Positions 22,303-29,777 of a DNA stretch of 33,507 nt are shown in pieces. A model generated the notes under the pieces. It did not search any database, had not been told where the DNA came from, and saw nothing but the letters and a program-made list of their open reading frames with translations. The DNA is from a virus. How positions within the stretch are numbered: position 1 is the first letter of the stretch; every line of letters starts with the position of its first letter. The position numbers and the translations under genes were made by a program. The stretch is from IMG/VR virus record IMGVR_UViG_3300037294_000299, positions 1 through 33,507 of that record. One strand, given 5' to 3'.

Positions 22303-23541
22303 ATGGCAACTAAAATATACCAAGAATCAAACGTTCTTGAAGCATCAAAAGATAGGATTTCACACGTTTTTGATCACTTCGAAGAAATTTATATTAGCTT
22401 TTCAGGTGGAAAGGATAGTTCGGTAATGACTCACTTAGTTTTGGCTGAGGCAATTAAAAGAAATAGGAAAGTCGGTTTATTGATAATTGATTTAGAGGCT
22501 CAATATAAAGACACTATAAGCCACATTACTGATGTTGTGAGAGAATATAGAGACAATATTAACCTTCATTGGGTTTGTGGTGAATTACTACTAAGAAATG
22601 CAGTTAGTAATTTTGAACCTCGTTGGTGCGCATGGGATTCTGAGAATGAGAACCTTTGGATTAGGAGAAAACCCTACAATGCTTCTGATTTAAGCCAATA
22701 CGATTTCTATAATCCTAAAATGGAGTTTGAGGAATTTATGGTCCTATTTGGCCAATGGTACGGCAAAGGAAAATTGACCGCTGGATTTATAGGTATTAGA
22801 TCAGATGAAAGTTTGCATAGGTATCGAGCAATAACTAGCAGAAAAGACGGATTGATGTTCCATGATAAAAAATGGACTACAAAAGTTTCAAAGGATCTTT
22901 TTAATATTTACCCTATTTACGACTGGAAAACTCAAGATATTTGGGTTTATCATGGTAAATATCCTGAAAAAAGCCATAATAAGATTTATGACAAAATGAA
23001 TCAGGCTGGGGTTAAATTAAGTCAGCAAAGACTTTGTCAGCCTTATGGAGATGACCAAAGAAAAGGATTGTGGCTTTATCACATACTTGAGCCGGACACT
23101 TGGTTTTCTCTTTTAAAGCGTGTCTCAGGTGTTAATTCAGGGGCTTTGTATATTAATGATAATGGCAATATGACTGGTTATCATCACATTGATAAGCCTG
23201 ATGGATATACTTGGGAAACTTTCTGCAACTTTCTTTTAAGCACAATGCCAAAAACTACTAGTGAACATTATAGAGTTCGTTTTAAAAAGTTTATCTCAGG
23301 ATGGAAACAAAGGGGCTACGATAAAATACCAGATGAGGCACCAAGGGAATTAGAGGTTAATTGCTGGGTTCCGTCATGGAAAAGAATGTGCAGGGTTTTG
23401 CTTAGAAATGATTATTGGTGCAAAGGTTTAGGTCAGTCTCAACCAAAATCAGAGGCTTACATTAAATACAAAGAAATAAAAGCTAAGAGAATAATCAATG
23501 AAAAGATAAAATCTAAGCAACTAAATCCTGAAATATTCTAA
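22303..23541 (+). CDS. PAPS-reductase / PP-loop ATPase family protein, IbrA-like
   Basis: The 412-residue protein has the PP-loop SGGKDSS at 34-40 in IYISFSGGKDSSVMTHL. An LLIIDLEAQY strand, a region with FIGIRSDESLHRYRAI and PIYDWKTQDIWVY, and a C-terminal half with NCWVPSWKRMC follow. PAPS-reductase-like enzymes with this long C-terminal region match the IbrA group (DUF3440). They activate a substrate with ATP and, in related Dnd systems, transfer sulfur to DNA. The ParB-type gene directly upstream completes a pair known from E. coli prophages, where it affects gene expression. The reaction here is unproven. Confidence 0.85.
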   Translation: MATKIYQESNVLEASKDRISHVFDHFEEIYISFSGGKDSSVMTHLVLAEAIKRNRKVGLLIIDLEAQYKDTISHITDVVREYRDNINLHWVCGELLLRNAVSNFEPRWCAWDSENENLWIRRKPYNASDLSQYDFYNPKMEFEEFMVLFGQWYGKGKLTAGFIGIRSDESLHRYRAITSRKDGLMFHDKKWTTKVSKDLFNIYPIYDWKTQDIWVYHGKYPEKSHNKIYDKMNQAGVKLSQQRLCQPYGDDQRKGLWLYHILEPDTWFSLLKRVSGVNSGALYINDNGNMTGYHHIDKPDGYTWETFCNFLLSTMPKTTSEHYRVRFKKFISGWKQRGYDKIPDEAPRELEVNCWVPSWKRMCRVLLRNDYWCKGLGQSQPKSEAYIKYKEIKAKRIINEKIKSKQLNPEIF

Positions 23542-23665
23542 TCATAAAACAATTTTCCTAGACCAACGGGAAACGCTTGGTAATCACTACGATCGAGCGA
23601 TAGCAAAGTATTACGAGCATCAAAAGCATTTACAAAATAAAACAGAAGATACAAGATGGAAATGA
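23528..23665 (+). CDS. Possible 37-45 residue ORF without ATG start
   Basis: A frame open after a TAA at 23522 reads LDQRETLGNHYDRAIAKYYE and continues EHQKHLQNKTEDTRWK to a TGA at 23663-23665. This TGA overlaps an ATG of the next gene in ATGA fashion. The text is protein-like and helical. Only CTG (23528) or ATT (23552) could start it, so it is either an unusual start or a gene that lost its start. It fills most of the gap between the PP-loop gene and the HTH gene. Confidence 0.35.
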   Translation: MKYSNHKTIFLDQRETLGNHYDRAIAKYYEHQKHLQNKTEDTRWK

Positions 23666-24069
23666 CCGACCGACAAAAACAGATCAAAGATTTATACGAT
23701 CAAGGTCTAAAAAGCAAAGAGATAAGCCAAATAACAGGCTATCGAATACACCAAGTCAATCATACGCTTTACAAGGAGCTTTATTTGAATGAAAAGAAGA
23801 AGCCTGTATCAATCAAAGATATAACCATAGCAAAAGAACTCCGGAAAAAGGGCTTAAAATTTAAAGAAGTAGCAAAGGAAATGAATTCGACAATCGAAAG
23901 GGTTAAGTATCTGATTGGCACGTATCAGACAAAAGTAACCAAAGCAGACATTAAGGTTTTTCATGATCTTTGGCTAGATCAGATGAGTTGTACCAAGATA
24001 GCTGTTAGAACTGGATTTAAATATAAACAGGTCTATTACCAGCTTCAAAAAATGGGCTTGGTAGGGTGA
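23662..24069 (+). CDS. Protein with three tandem helix-turn-helix units
   Basis: The protein of about 135 residues consists of three similar units. They are RQKQIKDLYDQGLKSKEISQ with ITGYRIHQVNHTLY, then AKELRKKGLKFKEVAKEMNS with TIERVKYLIG, then IKVFHDLWLDQMSCTKIAVR with TGFKYKQVYYQLQ. Each looks like a homeodomain-type HTH as in resolvases and sigma region 4. It probably binds repeated DNA sites as a regulator or initiator accessory. The ATG at 23662 is favoured by the stop-start overlap upstream; the ATG at 23656 is also possible. The replication operon leader follows it. Confidence 0.65.
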   Translation: MTDRQKQIKDLYDQGLKSKEISQITGYRIHQVNHTLYKELYLNEKKKPVSIKDITIAKELRKKGLKFKEVAKEMNSTIERVKYLIGTYQTKVTKADIKVFHDLWLDQMSCTKIAVRTGFKYKQVYYQLQKMGLVG

Positions 24070-24088
24070 AAATTAAGTGAAAAAACGT

Positions 24089-24096
24089 TATATTTG
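24089..24096 (+). promoter_or_regulatory. -7 element before the replication operon leader
   Basis: TATATTTG is a perfect match to TAnnTTTG. It lies 14 bases before a small ORF and 65 bases before a terminator hairpin. No TTTG is present at the usual distance. It may start a separate leader transcript for the replication genes. Confidence 0.5.
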
Positions 24097-24109
24097 AGTG
24101 TATAAAAAA

Positions 24110-24181
24110 ATGAATATTGGAGGTAGGAGTCTGATATTTATTTTAAAGGTGAACAACCTTAGCCGATCTAACTCCTACTAG
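24110..24181 (+). CDS. Possible 23-residue leader peptide
   Basis: An ATG at 24110 opens a 23-codon frame (MNIGGRSLIFILKVNNLSRS...) that ends in TAG at 24179-24181, inside the terminator stem. A terminating ribosome would cover the hairpin and favour read-through, while the upstream segment 24123-24130 can pair with the hairpin loop. The layout resembles an attenuator. It has no SD, and the peptide shows no run of one regulatory codon, so this remains tentative. Confidence 0.35.
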   Translation: MNIGGRSLIFILKVNNLSRSNSY

Positions 24182-24193
24182 GTCGGCTTTTTT
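24161..24193 (+). terminator. Terminator or attenuator hairpin before the replication genes
   Basis: AGCCGATCT (24161-24169), a 10-base loop and AGGTCGGCT (24180-24188) form a nine-bp stem with one wobble, ending in a T-run (24188-24193). ACTCCTAC in the loop (24171-24178) is exactly complementary to GTAGGAGT at 24123-24130, so an alternative pairing or a pseudoknot is possible. A small hairpin AAGGT-GAACA-ACCTT lies between. It either ends the upstream operon or controls entry into the replication genes. Confidence 0.7.
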
Positions 24194-24204
24194 ATTTTAA
24201 AATT

Positions 24205-24831
24205 ATGGAAGGAAAAAAATCTTTTGTTCTTTATTGTGATTTAATAGAAGTTATTGAAGATTTAACCGATACTCAGAGAGGTAAATTACTTACTACTATT
24301 CTTGAATATGTTAATGATTTAAACCCAAATATTGATTCAATTGAAGATAAATTAGTCAAAGTTTCATTCAAACATATTAGACAGGACTTAAAAAGAGATT
24401 TACAAAAATGGAAGAATATATCTGAAAGGAATAGCCTTAACGGTAAAAAGGGAGGCAGGCCAAGTAAAAACCCAGAAAACCCACCGCTTATTTTGGGAAA
24501 CCCAAATAAACCCAGAAAAGCCGTTAATGATACTGTTAATGTTAATGATACTTTAAAGGAAAAACATTTAGAGGTTTTCAGGAAAGTATATCAGGATAAA
24601 GGTTGGATTGAATCAGTTTGCATGAAATTTAAATGCGAAATGGAAGATTTGAAAAATCATTTGATTGAATTTAAAGATTCAACCTTGATAAAAGAAGAAT
24701 TCAAAGAAGATACCTCAGATACTAAAAAGCATTTCATTAACTGGGTTAATAAGGGAAATCCAATAAAAGGATCAAATCAAAATAAAATTATTTTAGAACC
24801 TAGTAAAACTTACTCAAGAAATCCAGAATGA
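24205..24831 (+). CDS. DUF6291-like replication initiation protein, probable
   Basis: The 208-residue protein opens with KKSFVLYCDLIEVIEDLTDT, a segment with GKLLTTILEYVNDLNP, and VSFKHIRQDLKRDLQKW. This is the N-terminal domain I know as DUF6291 in Bacteroidota phages and prophages. A Gly/Pro-rich linker (KGGRPSKNPENPPLI) leads to a C-terminal helical domain ending KKHFINWVNKGNP, as found in phage primosome and helicase-loading proteins. It overlaps the DnaB gene by four bases, so a role in loading the helicase is inferred from context. Confidence 0.7.
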   Translation: MEGKKSFVLYCDLIEVIEDLTDTQRGKLLTTILEYVNDLNPNIDSIEDKLVKVSFKHIRQDLKRDLQKWKNISERNSLNGKKGGRPSKNPENPPLILGNPNKPRKAVNDTVNVNDTLKEKHLEVFRKVYQDKGWIESVCMKFKCEMEDLKNHLIEFKDSTLIKEEFKEDTSDTKKHFINWVNKGNPIKGSNQNKIILEPSKTYSRNPE

Positions 24832-26285
24832 GAAATCAAACAAATAATTTAGGGATTGTTCCACCTCAAGCAGTTGAATTGGAGATGGCTGTTTTAGGAG
24901 CTGTTTTATTAGAAAAAGACGCATTAGAATCAATTATTGAAATATTGACTGATGATTCTTTCTATAAGGATTCTCATAGAGTCATTTTTAAGGCTATCCT
25001 AGACCTTTTCTCAGATTCAGAGCCTATTGATATGCTAACGGTAACTCAAAGGCTTAGAAAGCAAGGAAATTTGGAAATAGCTGGAGGTGCTTTTTACATT
25101 ACTGATTTGACTTCAAGTGTAGGCAGTGCGGCAAATATTGAGTTTCATGCTAGAATAATTCAAGAGCATTACATAAAACGTCAAGTAATTAGGTTTTCAA
25201 GTGAGGCTAGTAAGTTTGCCTATCAAGAAACATCAGATGCTTTTGAAGTTTTAACTAAAGTTGAAACTGATATTTCAAGCATTACAAATTCGATGAATGC
25301 AGGAAACGTATTCACAGGATATTCACTACTTGAAAACTCATTTAAACGAATTAAAGTAGCCTCAGAAAAACCAGATGGAATAACCGGAATTCCTAGCAAT
25401 TTTAAGGAATTAGACAAGATCACAGGAGGATGGCAAGGTTCGGACTTAATAATTATAGCGGCTAGGCCAGCTATGGGTAAAACTGATCTTGCTTTAAATA
25501 TCGCTTTAAATGCTTCAAAATTAGGTTTTAAAACAGGTTTATTTAGCCTTGAAATGTCAAAGGAACAATTAATGGATAGGGCTTTAGCTATTGATTGTAT
25601 GATTGACAGAGGTAAGATTAAAAGCGGTAGGTTAGATCCATCCGATTGGCTTAGCCTAACTAAACCAAACGCAAATACATTTAAAAATTTCTACATAGCG
25701 GATGAACCTACTTTGTCAACTTACGGACTTAGGGCAAAATGTAGAAGGTTAAAGAAAAAGGAAGGCATACAAATGATTGTTATTGACTATTTGCAGCTAA
25801 TGACCTCAGAAGTTAAAGGAAGTACCAATGACCAAGTAAGCCATATTTCAAGAACTCTTAAATTGATTGCTAAGGAATTAAATATTCCAGTTATTGCGCT
25901 TTCCCAGTTGTCAAGGGCAGTAGAAACAAGAGGAGGAGATAAAAGGCCAATGCTATCTGATTTAAGAGATTCAGGAGCTATTGAACAAGATGCTGACATG
26001 GTATTATTCCCGTATAGACCTATTTATTATGGTATTACACAAATGAGCGATGGAACGGATACCAAACAATTAATGCAAATTGATATTGCGAAACATAGGT
26101 CTGGAAGTGTTGATACAGTAAACACTAGGTATCTTGGTAAGTATGGGAAAATAGTAAATTTTGAAGATAGCGAAGAATCATTAACCTCGAATAAATCTGA
26201 ATTTAACCAGGTAAATAAATTTGCATCAAACGGATTAAATGATTTCGAATTAAGCGATAGACAAGATAAAACAGCACCATTTTAA
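24828..26285 (+). CDS. dnaB: Replicative DNA helicase, DnaB family
   Basis: The 485-residue protein has both DnaB domains. The N-terminal domain starts VPPQAVELEMAVLGAVLLE (11-29) and continues to about residue 150. The RecA-like C-terminal domain has Walker A ARPAMGKT (212-219), FSLEMSKEQLMDR, Walker B MIVIDYLQLM with Asp320, and the late ALSQLSRAVETRGGDKRPM and DLRDSGAIEQDADMVLF motifs. It unwinds DNA at the phage replication fork. It starts by ATGA-type overlap with the DUF6291-like gene. The length is normal and all key residues are present. Confidence 0.96.
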   Translation: MRNQTNNLGIVPPQAVELEMAVLGAVLLEKDALESIIEILTDDSFYKDSHRVIFKAILDLFSDSEPIDMLTVTQRLRKQGNLEIAGGAFYITDLTSSVGSAANIEFHARIIQEHYIKRQVIRFSSEASKFAYQETSDAFEVLTKVETDISSITNSMNAGNVFTGYSLLENSFKRIKVASEKPDGITGIPSNFKELDKITGGWQGSDLIIIAARPAMGKTDLALNIALNASKLGFKTGLFSLEMSKEQLMDRALAIDCMIDRGKIKSGRLDPSDWLSLTKPNANTFKNFYIADEPTLSTYGLRAKCRRLKKKEGIQMIVIDYLQLMTSEVKGSTNDQVSHISRTLKLIAKELNIPVIALSQLSRAVETRGGDKRPMLSDLRDSGAIEQDADMVLFPYRPIYYGITQMSDGTDTKQLMQIDIAKHRSGSVDTVNTRYLGKYGKIVNFEDSEESLTSNKSEFNQVNKFASNGLNDFELSDRQDKTAPF

Positions 26286-26287
26286 TT

Positions 26288-26869
26288 ATGGAAAACAACT
26301 ATCAACAGCTAAAACTAAGACTTGATAATAATACTATTCAGGATTTTATTAATGATTGGGAAAGTATTATAGGGCAAATTAAGTGTAAAATGTCCTTCAT
26401 TTTTTGGGCAAAAAAACTTACTGATTTAGAAATGCTAACAGCTAGAACTTCATTGATTGTAAGGGGATCATCAGATTTAAACCATAAAATTTTTATAACC
26501 AAGTTCGCTTTAAAATATGGATTTGTGGGCCAAAGTTTCCTAAAAAAAAGGTATGATAATCCATTAATTATGGATGGAAAAGAAATCGGTTATCCAGTTT
26601 ATTATTTATGGTGTAGGAATAATCCTAAGTTTCAACCTCCAAATTCTATTGGTATTTACTATCTTTTTAATAAAGGATTGCTAGTTTATATCGGGTTTAG
26701 TAGGAAGATCAGAACTAGAATTCGATCTCATAAAATTGAAAAAGTAAAAGAGTTTGATGCTATTTTATGGGAAACAAAAAAAGGAATTCACTTTACAAAA
26801 TGGCTACAAATTGAAAGAGAATTGATAAAATACTGGAAACCATCACTAAATAAAAACTACTTAGAATGA
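26288..26869 (+). CDS. GIY-YIG endonuclease domain protein
   Basis: The 193-residue protein has an N-terminal region of about 115 residues without a recognised fold and a C-terminal GIY-YIG module. The module shows GIY (122-124), YIG (134-136), the Arg-rich SRKIRTRIRSHK and the catalytic-type Glu in IERELIKYWKPSLN. Such nucleases cut DNA in recombination, repair or homing. It lies between DnaB and RusA with two-base and four-base spacing, so it seems a regular part of the replication operon rather than a free homing gene. Confidence 0.85.
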   Translation: MENNYQQLKLRLDNNTIQDFINDWESIIGQIKCKMSFIFWAKKLTDLEMLTARTSLIVRGSSDLNHKIFITKFALKYGFVGQSFLKKRYDNPLIMDGKEIGYPVYYLWCRNNPKFQPPNSIGIYYLFNKGLLVYIGFSRKIRTRIRSHKIEKVKEFDAILWETKKGIHFTKWLQIERELIKYWKPSLNKNYLE

Positions 26870-27213
26870 TTGAATTTAAAATTAATAAAAAGCCGATTTC
26901 AGTCAATCAATGCTGGCAAGGAAAGCGATTCAAGACTGATAAATATAAATCATTCGAGAAAGAAATGCTTTTAACTCTTCCAAAATCTAAGGCTAAAATA
27001 TCCGATATGATTAGAATTGATTTCTTTTTTGGATTTAGCTCACCCTTATCTGACTTAGACAATCCTGTAAAACCTTTGATTGATATTTTGCAAAAAAAAT
27101 ACGGATTTAACGATAATCAAGTTTTTGAACTAAATGTAAGGAAATCAATAGTTTCAAAGGGTAATGAATTTATATCCTGTTCAATAACTGATTTACTTCC
27201 ATTTGATTTGTAA
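26866..27213 (+). CDS. rusA: RusA-type Holliday junction resolvase
   Basis: The 115-residue protein carries the RusA signature DLDNPVKPLIDIL (63-75) followed by KKYGFNDNQVFEL. The acidic residues Asp63, Asp65, Asp73 and Asp83 fit the metal site that cuts four-way junctions. Phages use it to resolve recombination and replication intermediates before packaging. It overlaps the GIY-YIG gene by four bases. A possible promoter follows its stop codon. Confidence 0.9.
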   Translation: MIEFKINKKPISVNQCWQGKRFKTDKYKSFEKEMLLTLPKSKAKISDMIRIDFFFGFSSPLSDLDNPVKPLIDILQKKYGFNDNQVFELNVRKSIVSKGNEFISCSITDLLPFDL

Positions 27214-27230
27214 AATATTTTAACTTAAAG

Positions 27231-27261
27231 TTGCATAAATAAAATATTTAGATTAATATTA
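27231..27261 (+). promoter_or_regulatory. Weak candidate promoter before the SSB-like gene
   Basis: TTG (27231-27233), a 20-base spacer and TAATATTA (27254-27261) lie 21 bases before the ATG at 27283. The gap after the RusA gene (69 bases) is the largest in this operon section, which favours a start site here. The -7 match is partial. Confidence 0.35.
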
Positions 27262-27282
27262 CAAAAACTAAACTATAAAAAA

Positions 27283-27540
27283 ATGAGCGATTACGACAAC
27301 AGTTTAAGTGGTGCATTATTCAAGAATGACAAAGGCGACAATCCTAAACGTCCCGATTACAAAGGTTTTTATACTGATGCTGAAGGTAGGGAATTTTGGG
27401 TATCATCTTGGCTCAAAGAATCTAAGGATGGCAAGAAGTTCTTAAGCCTATCCATGCAACCGAAGGAAACAGCGCATACCCCTAAGAAGGAATTTGCAAG
27501 TGCTGAAAAAGAGGATACAAGCGGAGATCTTCCGTTCTAA
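27283..27540 (+). CDS. Small DNA-binding protein with SSB-like C-terminal tip
   Basis: The 85-residue protein reads ALFKNDKGDNPKRPDYKGFY, then DAEGREFWVSSWLKESKDGK and KFLSLSMQPKE. This is a short beta-rich domain that I know from small phage and plasmid proteins annotated as DUF736-like or single-strand binding. The C-terminus is acidic and disordered and ends in SGDLPF. It closely mimics the DDIPF tip with which bacterial SSB recruits repair proteins. Its place after RusA in the replication operon supports a single-strand binding role. Confidence 0.7.
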   Translation: MSDYDNSLSGALFKNDKGDNPKRPDYKGFYTDAEGREFWVSSWLKESKDGKKFLSLSMQPKETAHTPKKEFASAEKEDTSGDLPF

Positions 27541-27789
27541 ATGAAACTCCCTAAAATCAATAACACATACGAACTCAATTACCGGATTAAATCCAATATC
27601 GGGATTTGGGGTAATTGGATAAAAGGAACTGGTGAATTCAAAGGAATTGAATTAGTCCAAGATCAGATTAAGACTATCCGTAAATCTCACGTCAATAAAG
27701 TTATTGAGATTGAATTTAGGTACGAAGATGAATTAAAGGGATATTCAGGAGAAATAACAGGTAAAACAATCATTTATGAAACAAGATAA
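27541..27789 (+). CDS. Unknown 82-residue protein
   Basis: The protein (MKLPKINNTYELNYRIKSNI...) is basic and beta-rich, with WGNWIKGTGEFKGIEL in the middle and a strand-rich end. It begins directly after the SSB-like stop codon without a gap and overlaps the next gene by 14 bases. No family is recognised; location suggests an accessory role in DNA metabolism. Confidence 0.6.
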   Translation: MKLPKINNTYELNYRIKSNIGIWGNWIKGTGEFKGIELVQDQIKTIRKSHVNKVIEIEFRYEDELKGYSGEITGKTIIYETR

Positions 27790-28015
27790 AAAATTTATTA
27801 AGGTACGGGACAAATTGGCTGAATACATATCTTTCAATAAAACATTTGGAAGCAAGAACGCCAACACCTACAAGAAGCTAAACGGGTCAACTCTTAATGG
27901 AAAGATAAATCACGATCTAAGCCCGAAGGATTTACAGGTTATTGATGAAGGTATCACCGAGGCTTTGCATAGCATAAATCAATTTAAAAAAGCAATTGAA
28001 ACCAAACAGAAATGA
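27776..28015 (+). CDS. Unknown basic 79-residue protein
   Basis: The protein (MKQDKKFIKVRDKLAEYISF...) is Lys- and Asn-rich with a long helical end (LQVIDEGITEALHSINQFKK). It overlaps the genes on both sides, by 14 and 4 bases, which supports translation. No motif is recognised. Confidence 0.6.
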   Translation: MKQDKKFIKVRDKLAEYISFNKTFGSKNANTYKKLNGSTLNGKINHDLSPKDLQVIDEGITEALHSINQFKKAIETKQK

Positions 28016-28233
28016 CAACGGAGCTATTAAAGAAAGCGATTACCTCGCATTTCGCATGCAATAAGAATAATCTTGTCTGCGATGTGAAATTTGAAGATAG
28101 TGTTAAAGCTGCAAAGGCTTTTTTCCTACATATTAAAGGGACTCAAAATGATCTATTCGACTCTCTAATTCAGAAAACCAGGTACAAAATTAAACTTAAA
28201 CTAATAAACAGATACTTACATGAAAACGGATAA
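28012..28233 (+). CDS. Unknown 73-residue protein
   Basis: The protein (MTTELLKKAITSHFACNKNN...) is helical and basic, with EDSVKAAKAFFLHIKGTQND in the middle. It starts by ATGA overlap with the previous gene and overlaps the lipoprotein gene by 14 bases. No motif is recognised. Confidence 0.6.
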   Translation: MTTELLKKAITSHFACNKNNLVCDVKFEDSVKAAKAFFLHIKGTQNDLFDSLIQKTRYKIKLKLINRYLHENG

Positions 28234-28504
28234 ACTATTTCAGTTAGGAGCATTGGCAATATTATTTGCAATGCTATTGATAACCATGTTTTCCTGCACT
28301 CCAAAATCTGGACTAGCATATCACCAAGGATTGCAGAAAGAAGCTACATTTGAGAATCGGATGAAATCTAATACTTCTTTTACTCTTCAAAGTGCAAAAG
28401 ATACGGGTAAATCCGGAAATCAAAGATTAAAGGATGAAAGGCAATTTGAAAAAGATTCAACCAACCTAGCAGAAGCTAGAATTAAAAACTACAAAAACAA
28501 TTAA
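28220..28504 (+). CDS. Predicted lipoprotein, 94 residues
   Basis: A signal peptide of type II is clear: MKTDKLFQLGALAILFAMLL followed by ITMFSC, with the lipobox Cys at residue 26. The mature part is short, polar and helical (QRLKDERQFEKDSTNLAEAR), so it may form a coil in the periplasm. There is no acidic export signal after the Cys, so surface exposure is not indicated. Early phage lipoproteins often alter the host envelope, for example in exclusion of other phages; that is inference only. Confidence 0.7.
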   Translation: MKTDKLFQLGALAILFAMLLITMFSCTPKSGLAYHQGLQKEATFENRMKSNTSFTLQSAKDTGKSGNQRLKDERQFEKDSTNLAEARIKNYKNN

Positions 28505-28508
28505 GACT

Positions 28509-28877
28509 ATGAAAAACTACCTATTGATCGCAATTATGGCATTACTTGTAAGCTCTTGCGGAATGATTAAAGGCACTTCCAGAACTGCACCCAGCTATTA
28601 CTTTGCAGACATTGACGGTTATGGAATGATATTTAAAGATGGATTGGAGAAGGTTGAAAACGCCCGTAGGACTCAATCCATTACAGGTGTAAAAGATATT
28701 ACCGTTAAGAAAATAATTAAAGGTAAGAATGAGATTTGGGAGGTAACCAATAAACTAGATGATTTACTTTTATCCGTTCACATTGACAAAATGGTAAGAA
28801 TTGAAGAGTTAAAAGATGCTAATATAGTTTCTATACCATTGAATATGATTGTGGACTATACAAGAGCTGTTAAATAA
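28509..28877 (+). CDS. Predicted lipoprotein, 122 residues
   Basis: The N-terminus MKNYLLIAIMALLVSSCGMI is a lipoprotein signal with lipobox VSSC (Cys17). The mature part of about 105 residues is alpha/beta, with YYFADIDGYGMIFKDGLEKV and a late IVSIPLNMIVDYTRAVK. It follows the first lipoprotein gene by four bases, so both are made together and may act as a pair in the envelope. The stop codon overlaps the next start codon (TAATG). Confidence 0.7.
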   Translation: MKNYLLIAIMALLVSSCGMIKGTSRTAPSYYFADIDGYGMIFKDGLEKVENARRTQSITGVKDITVKKIIKGKNEIWEVTNKLDDLLLSVHIDKMVRIEELKDANIVSIPLNMIVDYTRAVK

Positions 28878-29044
28878 TGTGGCTACTTATAAATCTTAAG
28901 GAAAATAGTTTCAAAGGCTATTACAGCTTCCGAAGACTTGCAAATGACATAGGGCTGCCAAAGTCAGTAGAAAAGCCTTCTATTCCTCTAAGAATTGGTG
29001 AAACTTATGAGATTAGACCTATTGAACTTGATGATAGGATTTGA
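28877..29044 (+). CDS. Unknown 55-residue protein
   Basis: An ATG at 28877 overlaps the lipoprotein stop codon (TAATG) and opens MWLLINLKENSFKGYYSFRR, ending at TGA 29042-29044. The segment GYYSFRRLANDIGLPKSVEK may be a small DNA-binding or modified HTH stretch. It ends ten bases before the left end of cassette B, so the insertion respects the gene. No family is recognised. Confidence 0.55.
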   Translation: MWLLINLKENSFKGYYSFRRLANDIGLPKSVEKPSIPLRIGETYEIRPIELDDRI

Positions 29045-29111
29045 TTTTTGGTTTATAACGAATGGGGCTACCAGAAGGACGGGATTTAAACCACAAAATA
29101 AACTTAGAAAG

Positions 29112-29777
29112 ATGAAAGATATTTTAACCACAAATGCTTCTAACGAAGCCGAAAGCCCCGCCTTTTTGGTAGGTGCTGTTAGCGGTAGTTATTCGTTTAA
29201 TTTGTCATTAGATGATTTGCCAAATGAAGAATGGAAAGATATTCCAGATTATGATGGTATGTATCAATGTTCAAATTATGGCAGAATAAAAACATTAAAA
29301 AGAGAATTTGTAAGAGAAATAAAAGGGCACATAGTAACTGGATATACTATTGAAAAAATAAGAAAACCAACTTTGATAAAACCAAAAAACGCCAATATTT
29401 CAGTATTATATTTATCGTTAAAAGTTAATGGGGTAAGAAAAACTGACACTGTAAATCAATGGGTCGGGATAACATTTATAGGTGATAAAAAAAAAGGATA
29501 TCATTTTCAACATAAAAATAAAAATGGTTTAGATAACCGACGTGAAAATATTGAACAGGTCACTTTAAAAATTAGCAAATCAAATGACCATAAAAAAAAC
29601 AAAAGGACATATCATAACTATCCACACTTGCCTAAGCAGAAATTAAAAATAGAAAGAGAGGATGGGGCTTTGTTTACATTCTCAGAAATAGTAAAGGAAT
29701 ATGGCAGAAGTGCTTATTTTAATATTTTAAAAGGAAGTAACGTCAGAGGCTTTAAATGGAACGTAAGTCTTTTATAA
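29112..29777 (+). CDS. HNH homing-type endonuclease with NUMOD4 domain
   Basis: I chose the ATG at 29112 (MKDILTTNASNEAESPAFLV); a frame start at 28995 would overlap the previous gene. Residues 1-26 are the cassette leader with GAVSGS. NUMOD4 follows at 39-60 (EEWKDIPDYDGMYQCSNYGR), then the HNH core GYHFQHKNKNGLDNRRENIE at 129-148. The C-terminus has a DNA-binding repeat (TFSEIVKEYGRSAYF, then VRGFKWN). Such enzymes nick or cut DNA at long sites and spread with their own gene. The first HNH His position reads HFQH, unlike the common VHHIN, so catalytic fitness is not certain. Confidence 0.85.
   Translation: MKDILTTNASNEAESPAFLVGAVSGSYSFNLSLDDLPNEEWKDIPDYDGMYQCSNYGRIKTLKREFVREIKGHIVTGYTIEKIRKPTLIKPKNANISVLYLSLKVNGVRKTDTVNQWVGITFIGDKKKGYHFQHKNKNGLDNRRENIEQVTLKISKSNDHKKNKRTYHNYPHLPKQKLKIEREDGALFTFSEIVKEYGRSAYFNILKGSNVRGFKWNVSLL

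Noticed and set aside
28995-29111. Longer N-terminus for the HNH protein
   Set aside because: It would overlap the coupled 55-residue gene, and the cassette comparison places the start at the MKDIL codon at 29112.
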